Assembly (NCBI RefSeq): GCF_900113685.1
Contig: NZ_FOQG01000003.1
Span: forward strand, 186,001 to 250,000
From: Nocardioides psychrotolerans
GTDB lineage: Bacteria > Actinomycetota > Actinomycetes > Propionibacteriales > Nocardioidaceae
Reading direction: 5' to 3'
Length of the DNA stretch: 64,000 bases
Below are positions 53,821 through 62,942 of this stretch, piece after piece; positions within the stretch are counted from its first letter, which is position 1, and each line of letters starts with the position of its first letter. Below the pieces are notes generated by a model. That model was not told the origin of the DNA and searched no databases. It saw only the letters and a list, made by a program, of their open reading frames with translations. A program made the position numbers and the translations under genes.

Positions 53821-54780
53821 TCAGCAGAACAGGATCAGCACGCACCCGTCGCCTCCACCCACGGGGGTGACGGCGGGGGTGATGTCGCGGACGCTGGGCG
53901 CGAAGAACCGGCCCAGCGTGCCGGAGCGGGTGGCGCTGATGTGGAAGTCGTCGTAGAAGGTGAAGACGCCGTCGATCTTGCCGCGGCAGGTCTGCCTCGA
54001 GCACAGCGCGTCGTTGACCTCGATGTAGCGCGGCGAACCGGCGAGGGGCCTCATCACGTTGCGGACGTATCTCCTGTTGGCCGCCTCCTTGGGCACGGCT
54101 CGGCTGCGCGGAAGGGTGCACACGTAGGGGTTGCGGCCCTTCGTGCAGGTGGCCGTCTCGGGGACGGTCAGCGTCTGACCGACGACGTCGACGTCGACGC
54201 GGGACTGACCCAACGTGCGGAACAGGCGCGGGGTGTCGGTCCTCACGTCGTTGGCGATGCGCGCTCGGTAGCTCTCGTCGGGCTTGGAGCCCTTGCGGAT
54301 CTCCTCCAGGTAGTAGTGCCAGGCGCCACCCAGGATCACCTTGACCGGCGCGACCTGCTGCTGCTCCTGGACGAAGCGCAGGGCCATGTCGTTGTTGAGG
54401 TCGCAGTCGGACGCCTTGGCGCGCTTGGCACGGGTGTCGATGTCGGCGTCCAACGGCGCACAGCCGCCGAGGACGTAGGCCACGAAGTTGATGTCGCGGT
54501 CACCGAGCGCCGCACGGATCGCCGGGATCATCTCCCAGGCGTGCGAGTCGCCCCAGAGGACCAGCGTGGGCCGGGAACCGTCGTAGTCGTTCATCTCGCA
54601 CCGCGTCGGGGTCTGCGGGATGAGGTCCTTGCGCGCCACGCACGAGCTGGGCATCGACGGGTAGTCGGTGCGGGGGTTCTTGGCCCGCTCGGGCGAGGCG
54701 CTGGCACTGGTGGACCCGGTCACCGTGAGCCCGACGAGGGCGACAGCGAGGACGAGCAGTGCACGGATCAGGACGGTCAT
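53821..54780 (-). CDS. secreted SGNH-domain protein related to OatA C-terminus
   Basis: A 319-residue exported protein with a signal peptide (residues 1-29, ending ASA-SP). The SGNH blocks are WGDSHAWEMIP, the GG of VLGGCAPLD, GGAWHYYLEE and DDFHISATRSG. It shares these blocks, in the same order, with the C-terminal half of the acyltransferase at 55549-57621, so the two arose by duplication; this copy lacks the membrane acyltransferase part. It could transfer or remove O-acetyl groups on cell-wall polymers. Confidence 0.87.
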   Translation of the reverse strand: MTVLIRALLVLAVALVGLTVTGSTSASASPERAKNPRTDYPSMPSSCVARKDLIPQTPTRCEMNDYDGSRPTLVLWGDSHAWEMIPAIRAALGDRDINFVAYVLGGCAPLDADIDTRAKRAKASDCDLNNDMALRFVQEQQQVAPVKVILGGAWHYYLEEIRKGSKPDESYRARIANDVRTDTPRLFRTLGQSRVDVDVVGQTLTVPETATCTKGRNPYVCTLPRSRAVPKEAANRRYVRNVMRPLAGSPRYIEVNDALCSRQTCRGKIDGVFTFYDDFHISATRSGTLGRFFAPSVRDITPAVTPVGGGDGCVLILFC

Positions 54781-54797
54781 GCCCAGACAACGAACTT

Positions 54798-55538
54798 CTA
54801 GCCGATCCGTTCCGCGTAGGTCGTCGCGGCGGTGTAGACCGCGTCCACGTAGACCTGGGCGTGGTTGTAGGAGTAGATGCTGCCGGCCCAGCCGGAGCCG
54901 GTGGTGAGGTCCTGACCGTCGGCGCAGAGGTAGCGCGTGGCGGCCCAGGCGGCGTCATCGATGTCATTGGGGTCGGCCACCTCGTCACCGTCCCCGTCGG
55001 AGGACCAGGTCTCCCAGGTCGAGGGGATGAACTGCATCTGGCCCACGGCGTGATCCCACTCCGGGTCGCCGTGCCAGGTGGTCGACTCCGACGTCGCCCG
55101 GATCGCCGCGACCGGGCCCACCCCGTCGAGGGCCGGGCCGAGCACGCGGCTCGAGGAGGTCCCGTCGGCGCGCAGGGTGCGACCGCCGATCGTGCCGTGC
55201 TGCGACTCGACCCACCCGATGCCGGCCAACGTCGTCCAGCCCAGGCCGCACGAGCCTGGCGCTCGGAGCGTGGCGCGCGCATAGGCAAGGAGCGCCGGTC
55301 CGGGGATGCCCGTGCGGGCTGCGGTGTCGCTGACCCACGCCGGGTCGACGACCGGGACGCTGCTCACGGGCGCAGCCGCCGCGGTGGCGGGTGGCGGGGC
55401 TGTCGGCGGGGCTGCGGTCGGGGTGAGGTCGAGCACCTGGTCGCGCGGGTAGAGCAGCTGCTGGAGCAGGAAGATCGCGGCCGAGACCGCCACCAGGGCA
55501 AGCACGAACGACGCGGCACTGCGGAAGGGGCGTTGCAT
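54798..55538 (-). CDS. lytic transglycosylase-like peptidoglycan hydrolase
   Basis: A 246-residue exported protein: an N-terminal membrane anchor (SAASFVLALVAVSAAIFLL), a Pro/Ala-rich linker, then a transglycosylase fold with WTTLAGIGWVESQHG carrying the probable catalytic Glu, and AVGQMQFIPSTWETW. These are the SLT/MltB-type active-site motifs. It cuts glycan strands in the wall. It sits between two acetyl-transfer-related genes. Confidence 0.88.
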   Translation of the reverse strand: MQRPFRSAASFVLALVAVSAAIFLLQQLLYPRDQVLDLTPTAAPPTAPPPATAAAAPVSSVPVVDPAWVSDTAARTGIPGPALLAYARATLRAPGSCGLGWTTLAGIGWVESQHGTIGGRTLRADGTSSSRVLGPALDGVGPVAAIRATSESTTWHGDPEWDHAVGQMQFIPSTWETWSSDGDGDEVADPNDIDDAAWAATRYLCADGQDLTTGSGWAGSIYSYNHAQVYVDAVYTAATTYAERIG

Positions 55539-55548
55539 CAGGAGGGGC

Positions 55549-57621
55549 TCACAGCAGGCTGTCGACCGTCGGCTTGAAGTAGTTCTTCAGGGAGCGGGAC
55601 ATGCTCGCACTGAGGTGGTCGTCGTCGAAGAAGGCGATGGTGCCGTCGATCTCGGCACGGCAGTAGACGTCGTCGCAGATCGTCTTGTTGACGTCGATCA
55701 GGCGGGGCTTCCCGGCGAGGCGGCCCATCTGGCCGGCCAGCCAGAAGCGGGTCGAGGCCTCGCTCCGGACGATCTCGGCGGCGACCGAGTCGCAGGAGTA
55801 GGGCCGGGGTCCGGAGAGGCAGAGCGGAGCGCTGCGGGGCAGCTCGGCGGTCGGCGCGATGACGTCGACGGGCACGCCGAGGCCGCCCAGCGTCCGGAAG
55901 ACCCGCGGGGTGCCCTTCTCGAAGAGCGGGAGGATGCTGTCGAGGTAGCGGGGCTGGCCCAGCTCCGTGGCCCGGCGGGTCATCAGCGAGCCCGGCTCGA
56001 CCCCGCGGTAGATCTCCCAGCTGGCGCCGAGCACGACGTGGACGGAGCGGCCACGGTCGACGAGGTCGGTGACGTAGTCGAGCGCCAGCTCGTTGTTGAC
56101 CACGCAGTCGAGGGGCCGGGCGCGGGCGCGGGCCGACCGGTCGGGGTCCATCGGCGGGCACGAGCCCATGACGAAGGCCACCAGGTTGACGTCCCGGTTG
56201 GCGATCGCGGCCCGGGCCGCCGGGATCATCATCCAGGCGTGGGAGTCGCCCCAGAGCACGACGGTGGGTCGGTCGGCGTCGAAGGCGGTGAGGTTGCAGG
56301 CGCCGGGTCGCTGCGGGATGAGGTCCTCGCGCTTCACGCACACCGGCGGCATCAACGGGTAGTCGTCGAGCTGGGCCTGGACCTGCGTCCACTTGTCGGA
56401 GGTGGCCTGGTCGCGCGCCACCGCCAGCGCCCCGCCGCCGAGGGCGGCGACGAGTCCCATCGCGGTGACCCCGATGAGGATCGCGTTGCGGGGCTTGAAG
56501 CTGATCGACGGTGTGGAGCCGCCGCCACGGGCGTAGAAGACGCCCTCGACGTAGCGGTAGCTGAGCAGCGCGATGCCGAGCGCCAGCAGCACCAGCCCGA
56601 TGCGGATGGCCAGCGGCGGCGGGGCCAGGTTGACCGACTCACCGATCACCAGCAGCGGCCAGTGCCAGAGGTACCAGCCGTAGGAGACCAGGCCCAGGCC
56701 CACGAACGGCGGGAACTTCAGCACCTTCGTCGCCAGGGTCTCGGAGCCGCAGCCGGCCCACACCAGGGCGATCGCCGCGGCGCAGGGCACCAGGGCGGTG
56801 GTGTTGGGGTAGCCGATGGTGGAGAGCGGGAAGATCACGGCGTAGACGACGATCGCGAGCCCGACGACCCCGAGGATCTCGCGGAACCAGCGCGGCAGGG
56901 TCACCTTGGCCACGATCAGCGAGAGCGCGACCCCGAGCAGGAACTCGTAGGCCCGTGACATCGGCAGGTAGTAGGCGGCCTGGGGGCTGGACTCTGCCCA
57001 CGACACGGCGAGGTAGACCGAGCCGACGGTGAGGCCGAGGCAGGCGACCAGCAGGATCCGACGTACGTCGAAGCGCAGCAGCCGCGAGAGCAGCAGCGCC
57101 AGGATCAGCAGGACCGGGAGGATCAGGTAGAACTGCTCCTCCACCGAGAGCGACCAGGTGTGCAGCAGCACCCCGGTGCCGGGCTGGTGGGCGAAGTACT
57201 CCACCTCACCGGAGATCTGCCAGAAGAAGATGTTGGAGACGAAGCCGGCAGCAGCAGCCACCGAGCGGGCGGTCTCCTGCTGCGCGCCGACCGGGGTGAG
57301 CAGGAAGTAGCTCAGGATGAGCACGCCGAGCAGCATCGTGATCTTGGCGGGGATCAGCCGCCGGGCCCGCCGGGCGTAGAAGGCGCCCCACTTGATCGTG
57401 CCGGTCCGGTCGTACTCGTTGAGCAGCAGGTTGGCGATGACGAAGCCGGACAGCACGAAGAACAGGTCGAGCCCGATGAACGTGCCCTCGAAGCCCGGCA
57501 CGTTGGCGTGGTAGCCCATGACCCCGATCGCCGCGGCGCCGCGGATCCCGTCGATGTCGGGGCGGTAGTTCAACCGGGTGCGCTTGGGAGCGTCGACGGC
57601 TTCAGCCGTCGCCTGACTCAC
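55549..57621 (-). CDS. OatA-type acyltransferase (membrane acyltransferase 3 plus SGNH domain)
   Basis: A 690-residue protein with GTG start. Residues about 15-370 hold some ten membrane segments with RPDIDGIRGAAAIGVMGYHA and the catalytic His region, typical of acyltransferase-3 proteins; the C-terminal SGNH domain starts near residue 430 with WGDSHAWMMIP, GSCPPMD and ends at DDDHLSASMSRSL. Such proteins move acetyl groups across the membrane to peptidoglycan or other extracytoplasmic polymers, giving lysozyme resistance in Staphylococcus OatA. It is 10 nt from the transglycosylase gene. Confidence 0.93.
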   Translation of the reverse strand: MSQATAEAVDAPKRTRLNYRPDIDGIRGAAAIGVMGYHANVPGFEGTFIGLDLFFVLSGFVIANLLLNEYDRTGTIKWGAFYARRARRLIPAKITMLLGVLILSYFLLTPVGAQQETARSVAAAAGFVSNIFFWQISGEVEYFAHQPGTGVLLHTWSLSVEEQFYLILPVLLILALLLSRLLRFDVRRILLVACLGLTVGSVYLAVSWAESSPQAAYYLPMSRAYEFLLGVALSLIVAKVTLPRWFREILGVVGLAIVVYAVIFPLSTIGYPNTTALVPCAAAIALVWAGCGSETLATKVLKFPPFVGLGLVSYGWYLWHWPLLVIGESVNLAPPPLAIRIGLVLLALGIALLSYRYVEGVFYARGGGSTPSISFKPRNAILIGVTAMGLVAALGGGALAVARDQATSDKWTQVQAQLDDYPLMPPVCVKREDLIPQRPGACNLTAFDADRPTVVLWGDSHAWMMIPAARAAIANRDVNLVAFVMGSCPPMDPDRSARARARPLDCVVNNELALDYVTDLVDRGRSVHVVLGASWEIYRGVEPGSLMTRRATELGQPRYLDSILPLFEKGTPRVFRTLGGLGVPVDVIAPTAELPRSAPLCLSGPRPYSCDSVAAEIVRSEASTRFWLAGQMGRLAGKPRLIDVNKTICDDVYCRAEIDGTIAFFDDDHLSASMSRSLKNYFKPTVDSLL

Positions 57622-57731
57622 CTGCTGCTCCCCATGGCGCCCACCCGCAAAGTATGCGAGGTCGCGCCTAGCCGCGTGCGTGAAAGCCGGGATGCGGTCA
57701 CATCGCGACGTTGGTGGCCTAGGGTCCGAGC

Positions 57732-59288
57732 ATGCCGCAGCGCGAGGATTCCCGGGGGCAACGGCGCAATCCCTTCGGCTCCCGCCTCCTCGGCGCGGTG
57801 GACCAGTCCGCCCGCGCCCTGCGCATCCGGGTCCAGGTCCTGCTGACCCTGCTGCTGGTCACGACGAACCTGATCGGCGCCGGGCTGGTCCTGCTCATCT
57901 CCTCCTTCATGGTCCCCGCGCCCCGGCCGAGCGGGGCCACGGTCGTCGCGCTGGCCATCGCCGTGCCGGTCTACGTCGCGGTCGCCGTGGTCGTCGGCGC
58001 ATCGGTGGGTACGGCGACCACGCTGCGGGCCCTGCGCTGGGCGACCGCGGGCCGGTCGCCCGACGACGGGGATCGTCGGACGGCCCTGCGGGTGCCGTTG
58101 CGCCTGACCCAGATGCAGGCGCTGCTGTGGCTGGGGGCGACCGTGCTCTTCACACTGCTGGCCGTGGTCATCCAGCCGGGACGGGCGGTCGCGACGGGCC
58201 TGACGGTCGGCATCGCCGGACTGATCGTGTCGGGCGTCGCCTACCTGCTCGCGGAGTTCACCCTGCGACCGATCTCGGCGCGCGCGCTGGCCGACGAGCG
58301 GGTGAGCACGCGCCCGCGCGGAGCCGGCGTGGGAGCCCGGATGGTGATCTTCTGGGTGCTGGGCACCGCGACCCCGGTCATCGGGCTCGCGATCGCGGCG
58401 ATCCTCGCGCTCGTCGACGACCAGACCTCGCTGGAGCGCCTGGCGGTCATCACCTTGGTGCTGTGCGGGGTGGTGCTGAGCTTCGGCCTGCTCATCACCA
58501 CCCTCAACGCCCGCTCGGTCGTCGCGCCGATCGTGTCGGTGCGCGACGCGCTCCTCGACGTCGAGCAGGGGCGCTTCGACCGCGAGGTCGTGGTCTACGA
58601 CGGCACCGAGCTGGGGATGCTGCAGAGCGGTTTCAACCAGATGGTCCAGGGGCTGCGCGAGCGCGAGCACCTCCGCGACGTCTTCGGTCGCCACGTCGGT
58701 CGGGACGTGGCCGAGGCCGCCTCCTCGGGCCTGGTCGAGCTCGGCGGCGAGACGCGCGTGGTGTCGGTCGTCTTCGTCGACCTGGTGGGCTCCACGACCT
58801 ACGCCAGCGAGCACTCCCCGGCCGAGGTCGTCGCCGTGCTCAACCGATTCTTCGGCGTGGTGGTCGACGAGGTCGACCGGCACCACGGGCTGGTCAACAA
58901 GTTCATCGGCGACGCCGTGCTGGCCATCTTCGGCGCCCCTGTCGTGCTGCCCGACCATGCCGGCTCGGCCCTCGCCGCCGCCCGGGCCATGGCCGAACGG
59001 CTGGCCGTGGAGGTCCCGGAGATCGGCGCCGGCATCGGTGTCGCCACCGGCGAGGTGGTGGCCGGCAACGTCGGGCACCACGAGCGCTTCGAATACACCG
59101 TCATCGGCGACGCGGTGAACTCCGCATCGCGACTCACCGACCTGGCCAAGGACGTCGAGGGCCGGCTGCTGGTCTCCTGGCAGAGCGTCGAGGCGGCCGG
59201 GGAGGACGAGGCGCGGCGGTGGCGGCGCGAGGGCAGCACGGTGCTGCGCGGACGCGCGGAGGCCACCGACCTCGCCGTACCTGGCTGA
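57732..59288 (+). CDS. membrane class III adenylate/guanylate cyclase
   Basis: A 518-residue protein with six membrane helices (about residues 35-260), a HAMP-like linker (265-325: NARSVVAPIVSVRDALLDVEQG) and a C-terminal class III cyclase (about 345-515): VVFVDLVGSTTYASEHS with the metal-binding Asp, NKFIGDAVLAIFGAP and TVIGDAVNSASRL. It makes cAMP or cGMP; the substrate cannot be told with certainty. Followed by a single-domain response regulator. Confidence 0.92.
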   Translation: MPQREDSRGQRRNPFGSRLLGAVDQSARALRIRVQVLLTLLLVTTNLIGAGLVLLISSFMVPAPRPSGATVVALAIAVPVYVAVAVVVGASVGTATTLRALRWATAGRSPDDGDRRTALRVPLRLTQMQALLWLGATVLFTLLAVVIQPGRAVATGLTVGIAGLIVSGVAYLLAEFTLRPISARALADERVSTRPRGAGVGARMVIFWVLGTATPVIGLAIAAILALVDDQTSLERLAVITLVLCGVVLSFGLLITTLNARSVVAPIVSVRDALLDVEQGRFDREVVVYDGTELGMLQSGFNQMVQGLREREHLRDVFGRHVGRDVAEAASSGLVELGGETRVVSVVFVDLVGSTTYASEHSPAEVVAVLNRFFGVVVDEVDRHHGLVNKFIGDAVLAIFGAPVVLPDHAGSALAAARAMAERLAVEVPEIGAGIGVATGEVVAGNVGHHERFEYTVIGDAVNSASRLTDLAKDVEGRLLVSWQSVEAAGEDEARRWRREGSTVLRGRAEATDLAVPG

Positions 59289-59368
59289 AAGCCCTCCGCG
59301 ACGGCGGCCCCGATGACATGCTGGCCCGCAAGGGAGCCGCGGGGCCGCGGCCCGGAACTGGGGGAGCC

Positions 59369-59752
59369 ATGGCGTCCGTGCTGGTCGCTGACGACGACCC
59401 CGACATCTGCTTCCTGCTCGAGCTGCACCTGACCAAGTCCGGCCACGACGTCGTCGCGGTCGCCAACGGCGCACAGGCGCTCGAGAAGTATGCGGAGCAC
59501 GACTTCGACGTCGCCGTCCTCGACGTGTCGATGCCCGACAAGTCCGGGCTCGACGTCATCCGCGAGGTCCGCGCCGGCACCCGGCACCCGGACATGCCGA
59601 TCGTCCTGCTCACCGCGCTGGCCCACCCCACCGACCGCGAGCGCGGTCTGGTGGCCGGGGCTGACGACTACGTCACGAAGCCCTTCAGCCTCAAGGGACT
59701 CGTCGTCCTCGTCGACCGGCTGCTGGCTGACGCCGCCGCCCGTGCTGGCTGA
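59369..59752 (+). CDS. single-domain response regulator (CheY-like)
   Basis: A 127-residue receiver domain alone: acidic pocket ADDDPDI near residues 7-13, phospho-acceptor Asp in AVLDVSMPD, Thr in VLLTALA, and Lys in YVTKPFS. ATG at 59369 follows GGGGGAG; an earlier in-frame ATG at 59318 is less likely. It starts 80 nt after the cyclase stop and no output domain is present, so it probably acts by protein-protein contact. No kinase is adjacent. Confidence 0.92.
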   Translation: MASVLVADDDPDICFLLELHLTKSGHDVVAVANGAQALEKYAEHDFDVAVLDVSMPDKSGLDVIREVRAGTRHPDMPIVLLTALAHPTDRERGLVAGADDYVTKPFSLKGLVVLVDRLLADAAARAG

Positions 59753-59767
59753 CCCGCACCGACGCCA

Positions 59768-60832
59768 TCAGCCGGTCGGGATGATCCGGCGGCGAGCAAG
59801 GTCACCGAAGACCTCGAGGAACATCGCTCGGGAGTCGACATGGCGCTGGAAACCGAGGCGGCGAGCCTTGGAGCCATCGGCGAAGACGTCGTAGTCCCAC
59901 GCGAAGACGAAGTCACCGAAGATCCAGGAGGAGACAGCGGAGAACGGCGTCGGCTGGAGCTGGTGCTCGGCGACGATCTCGTCCCACAGCGCCTCTTTGT
60001 CCGCCATCGCCACCTCCAGCGACATCGGCAGAGGTGCAGCGGTGTCGATGCCGAAGTGGGCGGCGAGGACGGGCCACATCTCGTCCCAGCGGAAGAGGTC
60101 GCCGTTGTTGATGTTGAAGGCCTGGTTGGCACACTCCGGGGTCGTCGCCGCCCAGACGGTCGCTTCGGCGAGGAGTCCGGCGTCGGTCATCTCGATCAGG
60201 CTCGTCCAGGCGCCAGGCTTGCCAGGGAACCGCAGCGGGATCCCGAGGCGCTTGCAGAACGTCGCGTAGACGGCGATCACGAGGGCGAGGTTCATCGGGT
60301 TGCCCAGACCGAAGCCGACGACGACCGAGGGGCGGATCGCCGACCACGTCCAGCTCTTGCCTCGCTGTGCGTCTTCCAGGAACTGCTGTTGGTCGACATT
60401 GAACTCGGGCGGCAGGTGGGGTGGGTCGCTCTCCCGCGCAGGTGTCTTGAAGGGCCCGAGATGAGCCCCGTAGACCTTGTAGCCCTGCATCAGGCTGACG
60501 TGCTCCAGCCCCGGGGCGACGGCCTCGACGGCGCGCACGGTGTTGACGAGCATCGCGAGATTCGGCCCGACCAGCTCTGCCCAGGTGGGCCGGTCCTGGT
60601 AGGCCGCGTAGAAGATGTGGGTGACCTCGGCAAGGCTCCCGAGCTTGTCGTGGGTCTCGACCTCGTCGAGGAGGTCGACGGAGAGGTGTCGGACATGGTC
60701 GCCATCCGTCCCACCTCGACGCGACAGTCCGATCACGTCCCAGGTGCCGTCGCTGAGGAGGTGCTCGACCAGGTTTCCGCCGATCACCCCTGCCGCGCCG
60801 ACGACGAGTGCCACGTTGCATCTGGCTACCAC
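59768..60832 (-). CDS. PRISE-like short-chain reductase (extended SDR)
   Basis: A 354-residue NAD(P)H-dependent SDR. The nucleotide-binding motif is GAAGVIGGN (residues 12-20), and the catalytic segment is QGYKVYGAHLGP, the YKxYG motif of progesterone 5-beta-reductase/iridoid-synthase-like enzymes that reduce enones. ATG/GTG choice: GTG at 60832, with GGGAG upstream. It is divergent to an ArsR regulator with two palindromic sites between them, so it is likely under that regulator. Confidence 0.88.
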   Translation of the reverse strand: MVARCNVALVVGAAGVIGGNLVEHLLSDGTWDVIGLSRRGGTDGDHVRHLSVDLLDEVETHDKLGSLAEVTHIFYAAYQDRPTWAELVGPNLAMLVNTVRAVEAVAPGLEHVSLMQGYKVYGAHLGPFKTPARESDPPHLPPEFNVDQQQFLEDAQRGKSWTWSAIRPSVVVGFGLGNPMNLALVIAVYATFCKRLGIPLRFPGKPGAWTSLIEMTDAGLLAEATVWAATTPECANQAFNINNGDLFRWDEMWPVLAAHFGIDTAAPLPMSLEVAMADKEALWDEIVAEHQLQPTPFSAVSSWIFGDFVFAWDYDVFADGSKARRLGFQRHVDSRAMFLEVFGDLARRRIIPTG

Positions 60833-60851
60833 CGGTTACTCCCATCGTAAT

Positions 60852-60902
60852 ATCGCGAAGTTGCGATGCCTTAGTGAAGCACACACATCGCGAACTCACG
60901 AT
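60852..60902. promoter_or_regulatory. two ArsR-type operator-like palindromes
   Basis: ATCGCGAAGTTGCGAT (60852-60867) and ATCGCGAACTCACGAT (60887-60902) are similar dyads 35 nt apart in the divergent region between the reductase and the ArsR gene. They fit paired binding sites of a winged-helix dimer. Confidence 0.6.
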
Positions 60903-60922
60903 GCCCCCGGTAGGCTGGCGTC

Positions 60923-61249
60923 ATGCCGACAGCGACTGAGGACCCGCAGTCCGAGGAGCTCGCGCGCGCATTCAAGGCGTTGTCGAACCCGATGCGAGTG
61001 CGCATCCTGCACTGGCTGAAGGATCCGGGCAGCTTCCCTCCCCAGTCGGAACCGGCCGAAGAGGTCGGGGTGTGCCTCAAGCACATCCAGGCCCGAGCTG
61101 GGGTGTCTCAGTCGACTGCGTCGCAATACATGGCAACCCTTCAGGACGCGGGACTCGTCACGAGTCAGCGCATCGGTGCCTGGACGCACTACCGTCGCGT
61201 CGAGGACCGCATCGCACGACTGGCCGAGGAGCTGGCAGCCACCGTCTGA
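60923..61249 (+). CDS. ArsR-family transcriptional regulator
   Basis: A 108-residue winged-HTH protein: LARAFKALSNPMRVRILHWL (helix 1-2), GVSQSTASQYMATLQDAGLV as recognition helix and wing RIGAWTHYRR. It lacks the usual metal-binding CxC motif of ArsR metal sensors, so an organic ligand or redox signal is more likely. It probably represses the divergent reductase through the palindromes before it. Confidence 0.9.
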   Translation: MPTATEDPQSEELARAFKALSNPMRVRILHWLKDPGSFPPQSEPAEEVGVCLKHIQARAGVSQSTASQYMATLQDAGLVTSQRIGAWTHYRRVEDRIARLAEELAATV

Positions 61250-61255
61250 CCCGGC

Positions 61256-62266
61256 TCACCAGCGGTCGTGGACCGCCGGGCGGATCCGCGCGTCGTAGAG
61301 GTCCTGCACCCCGGCCAGGAAGTCCTCACCGAGCGTCGCCACGTCGCCGGCCGCGGCGTTGGCCCGCGCCTGCTCGGTGTTGCGGGCGCCGGGGATGACG
61401 GTCGTGACGCCGGGCTGCTGCCAGATCCAGGCGATCGCGGCCTGGGCAGGCGTGACGCCCTCGGGAGCCTCGGTGGCCACGAGCCGGCTGAAGTCCTGCG
61501 CCGCCTGGACACCGGTCTCGAAGTCGACGCCCGAGAAGGTCTCACCGACGTCGAAGGCGCTGCCATCGCGGTTGTAGGTGCGGTGGTCGTCGGGGGCGAA
61601 CGTCGTGTCGCGGTCGTAGCGGCCGGAGAGCAGGCCCGAGGCCAGGGGCACGCGCGCGATGATGCCGACCCCGGCGGCCCGCGCAGCCGGCAGCACCTCG
61701 TCGAGAGGCTTGAGCCGGAAGGCGTTGAGGATGACCTGGACCGACGCGACGTTCGGGCGGGCGATGGCGCTGAGTGCCTGGGCGGCCGTCTCGACACTGA
61801 CGCCGTAGGCGGCGATCGAGCCGTCCTCGACCAGGGCGTCGAGGGCGTCGTAGGTGCGGTCGTCGTCGATCGTGGCCGACGGCGGGCAGTGCAGCTGCAC
61901 GAGGTCGACGGTGTCGACGCCGAGGTTGGTGCGTGAGCGGTCGATCCACTCGCGGAAGTGGGCCGCCACGTAGTTCTCCGGCACCTGCTCGGCCCGACGC
62001 CCCATCTTGGTCGCGACCGTGAAGCCCGCCGCCGGGTGGGCGGCGAGGAAGCGGCCGACGATCTGCTCGCTGCGGCCGTCGCCGTAGACGTCGGCGGTGT
62101 CGTAGAACCTCACGCCCCGCTCGGCCGAGGCCTCCAGCACGTCGCGGGCGTCGCTCTCCGACACCTCGCCCCAGTCGGCGCCGAGCTGCCAGGTGCCGAG
62201 ACCGACCACGGACGCGTGCTGCTCCCTGGTCCCGCGGGTGGATGTCACCAGTGTTCGCTGCTCCAT
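61256..62266 (-). CDS. aldo/keto reductase
   Basis: A 336-residue TIM-barrel AKR with the tetrad Asp-Tyr-Lys-His visible: DTADVYGDG, VATKMGRR and VDLVQLHCP. It reduces aldehydes or ketones with NADPH; substrate unknown. The late VIPGARNTEQARANA is the family's cofactor-binding end. Confidence 0.92.
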   Translation of the reverse strand: MEQRTLVTSTRGTREQHASVVGLGTWQLGADWGEVSESDARDVLEASAERGVRFYDTADVYGDGRSEQIVGRFLAAHPAAGFTVATKMGRRAEQVPENYVAAHFREWIDRSRTNLGVDTVDLVQLHCPPSATIDDDRTYDALDALVEDGSIAAYGVSVETAAQALSAIARPNVASVQVILNAFRLKPLDEVLPAARAAGVGIIARVPLASGLLSGRYDRDTTFAPDDHRTYNRDGSAFDVGETFSGVDFETGVQAAQDFSRLVATEAPEGVTPAQAAIAWIWQQPGVTTVIPGARNTEQARANAAAGDVATLGEDFLAGVQDLYDARIRPAVHDRW

Positions 62267-62290
62267 GGGCCCGACCCTAGGAGGTCGGAC

Positions 62291-62941
62291 CTACTCGAGC
62301 ACCGCCAAGGTGACGCCCAGCCCGATCATCATCGTGCCGCCGGCCGCGCCGAGGGTGTCGAGCCGCTCGGGGCGCCGCGCGAACCAGTCGCGTGCCTTGC
62401 TCGCGGCCAGGGCCCACATGCTGTCGGAGGCGACCGCGAGGAGGCAGAACACGAGTCCCAGGAGGACGACCTGGACGCCGGTGCTGCCGGCTGCCTCGTC
62501 GACGAAGTGGGGCAGGAACGCCACGAAGAACACCAGGGTCTTGGGGTTGGTCAGCCCGACGATCGCGCCGATCCGCAGCGACCGGGTCGCCGTGGCCCTG
62601 GCGCGGACCTCGTGGGTGGTGATCGCCCCGCTCTCGAGCCCGACGAGCGCTGCTCGGGCGTCGCCGCGGTGTCGGATCGACTGCACGCCCAGCCACACGA
62701 CGTACGCCGCACCGGCGAGCTTGAGGACGGTGTAGGCCGTCGCGCTGGCGGCCACGATCGCGCCGAGGCCGAGAGCGATCAGGACGATCTGCACCAGGAT
62801 GCCGAGCCCGTTGCCGACCACCGAGAGGAGCGCCTCGCGACGCCCGACGGTCAGCGCGCGGCCGATCGTGAAGAGCAGGCTGGGCCCCGGGACCTGGATG
62901 AACAGCACGCTCGCCACGACGAACGTCACCCAGCGCTCCAT
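62291..62941 (-). CDS. LysE/RhtB-family exporter
   Basis: A 216-residue protein with about six membrane segments. FVVASVLFIQVPGPSLLFTIGRAL and VGLTNPKTLVFFVAFLPHFV are LysE family signatures for export of amino acids or small metabolites. Its ATG at 62941 lies 1 nt after the stop of the upstream dehydrogenase, so both are probably coexpressed. Confidence 0.92.
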   Translation of the reverse strand: MERWVTFVVASVLFIQVPGPSLLFTIGRALTVGRREALLSVVGNGLGILVQIVLIALGLGAIVAASATAYTVLKLAGAAYVVWLGVQSIRHRGDARAALVGLESGAITTHEVRARATATRSLRIGAIVGLTNPKTLVFFVAFLPHFVDEAAGSTGVQVVLLGLVFCLLAVASDSMWALAASKARDWFARRPERLDTLGAAGGTMMIGLGVTLAVLE

Positions 62942-62942
62942 C

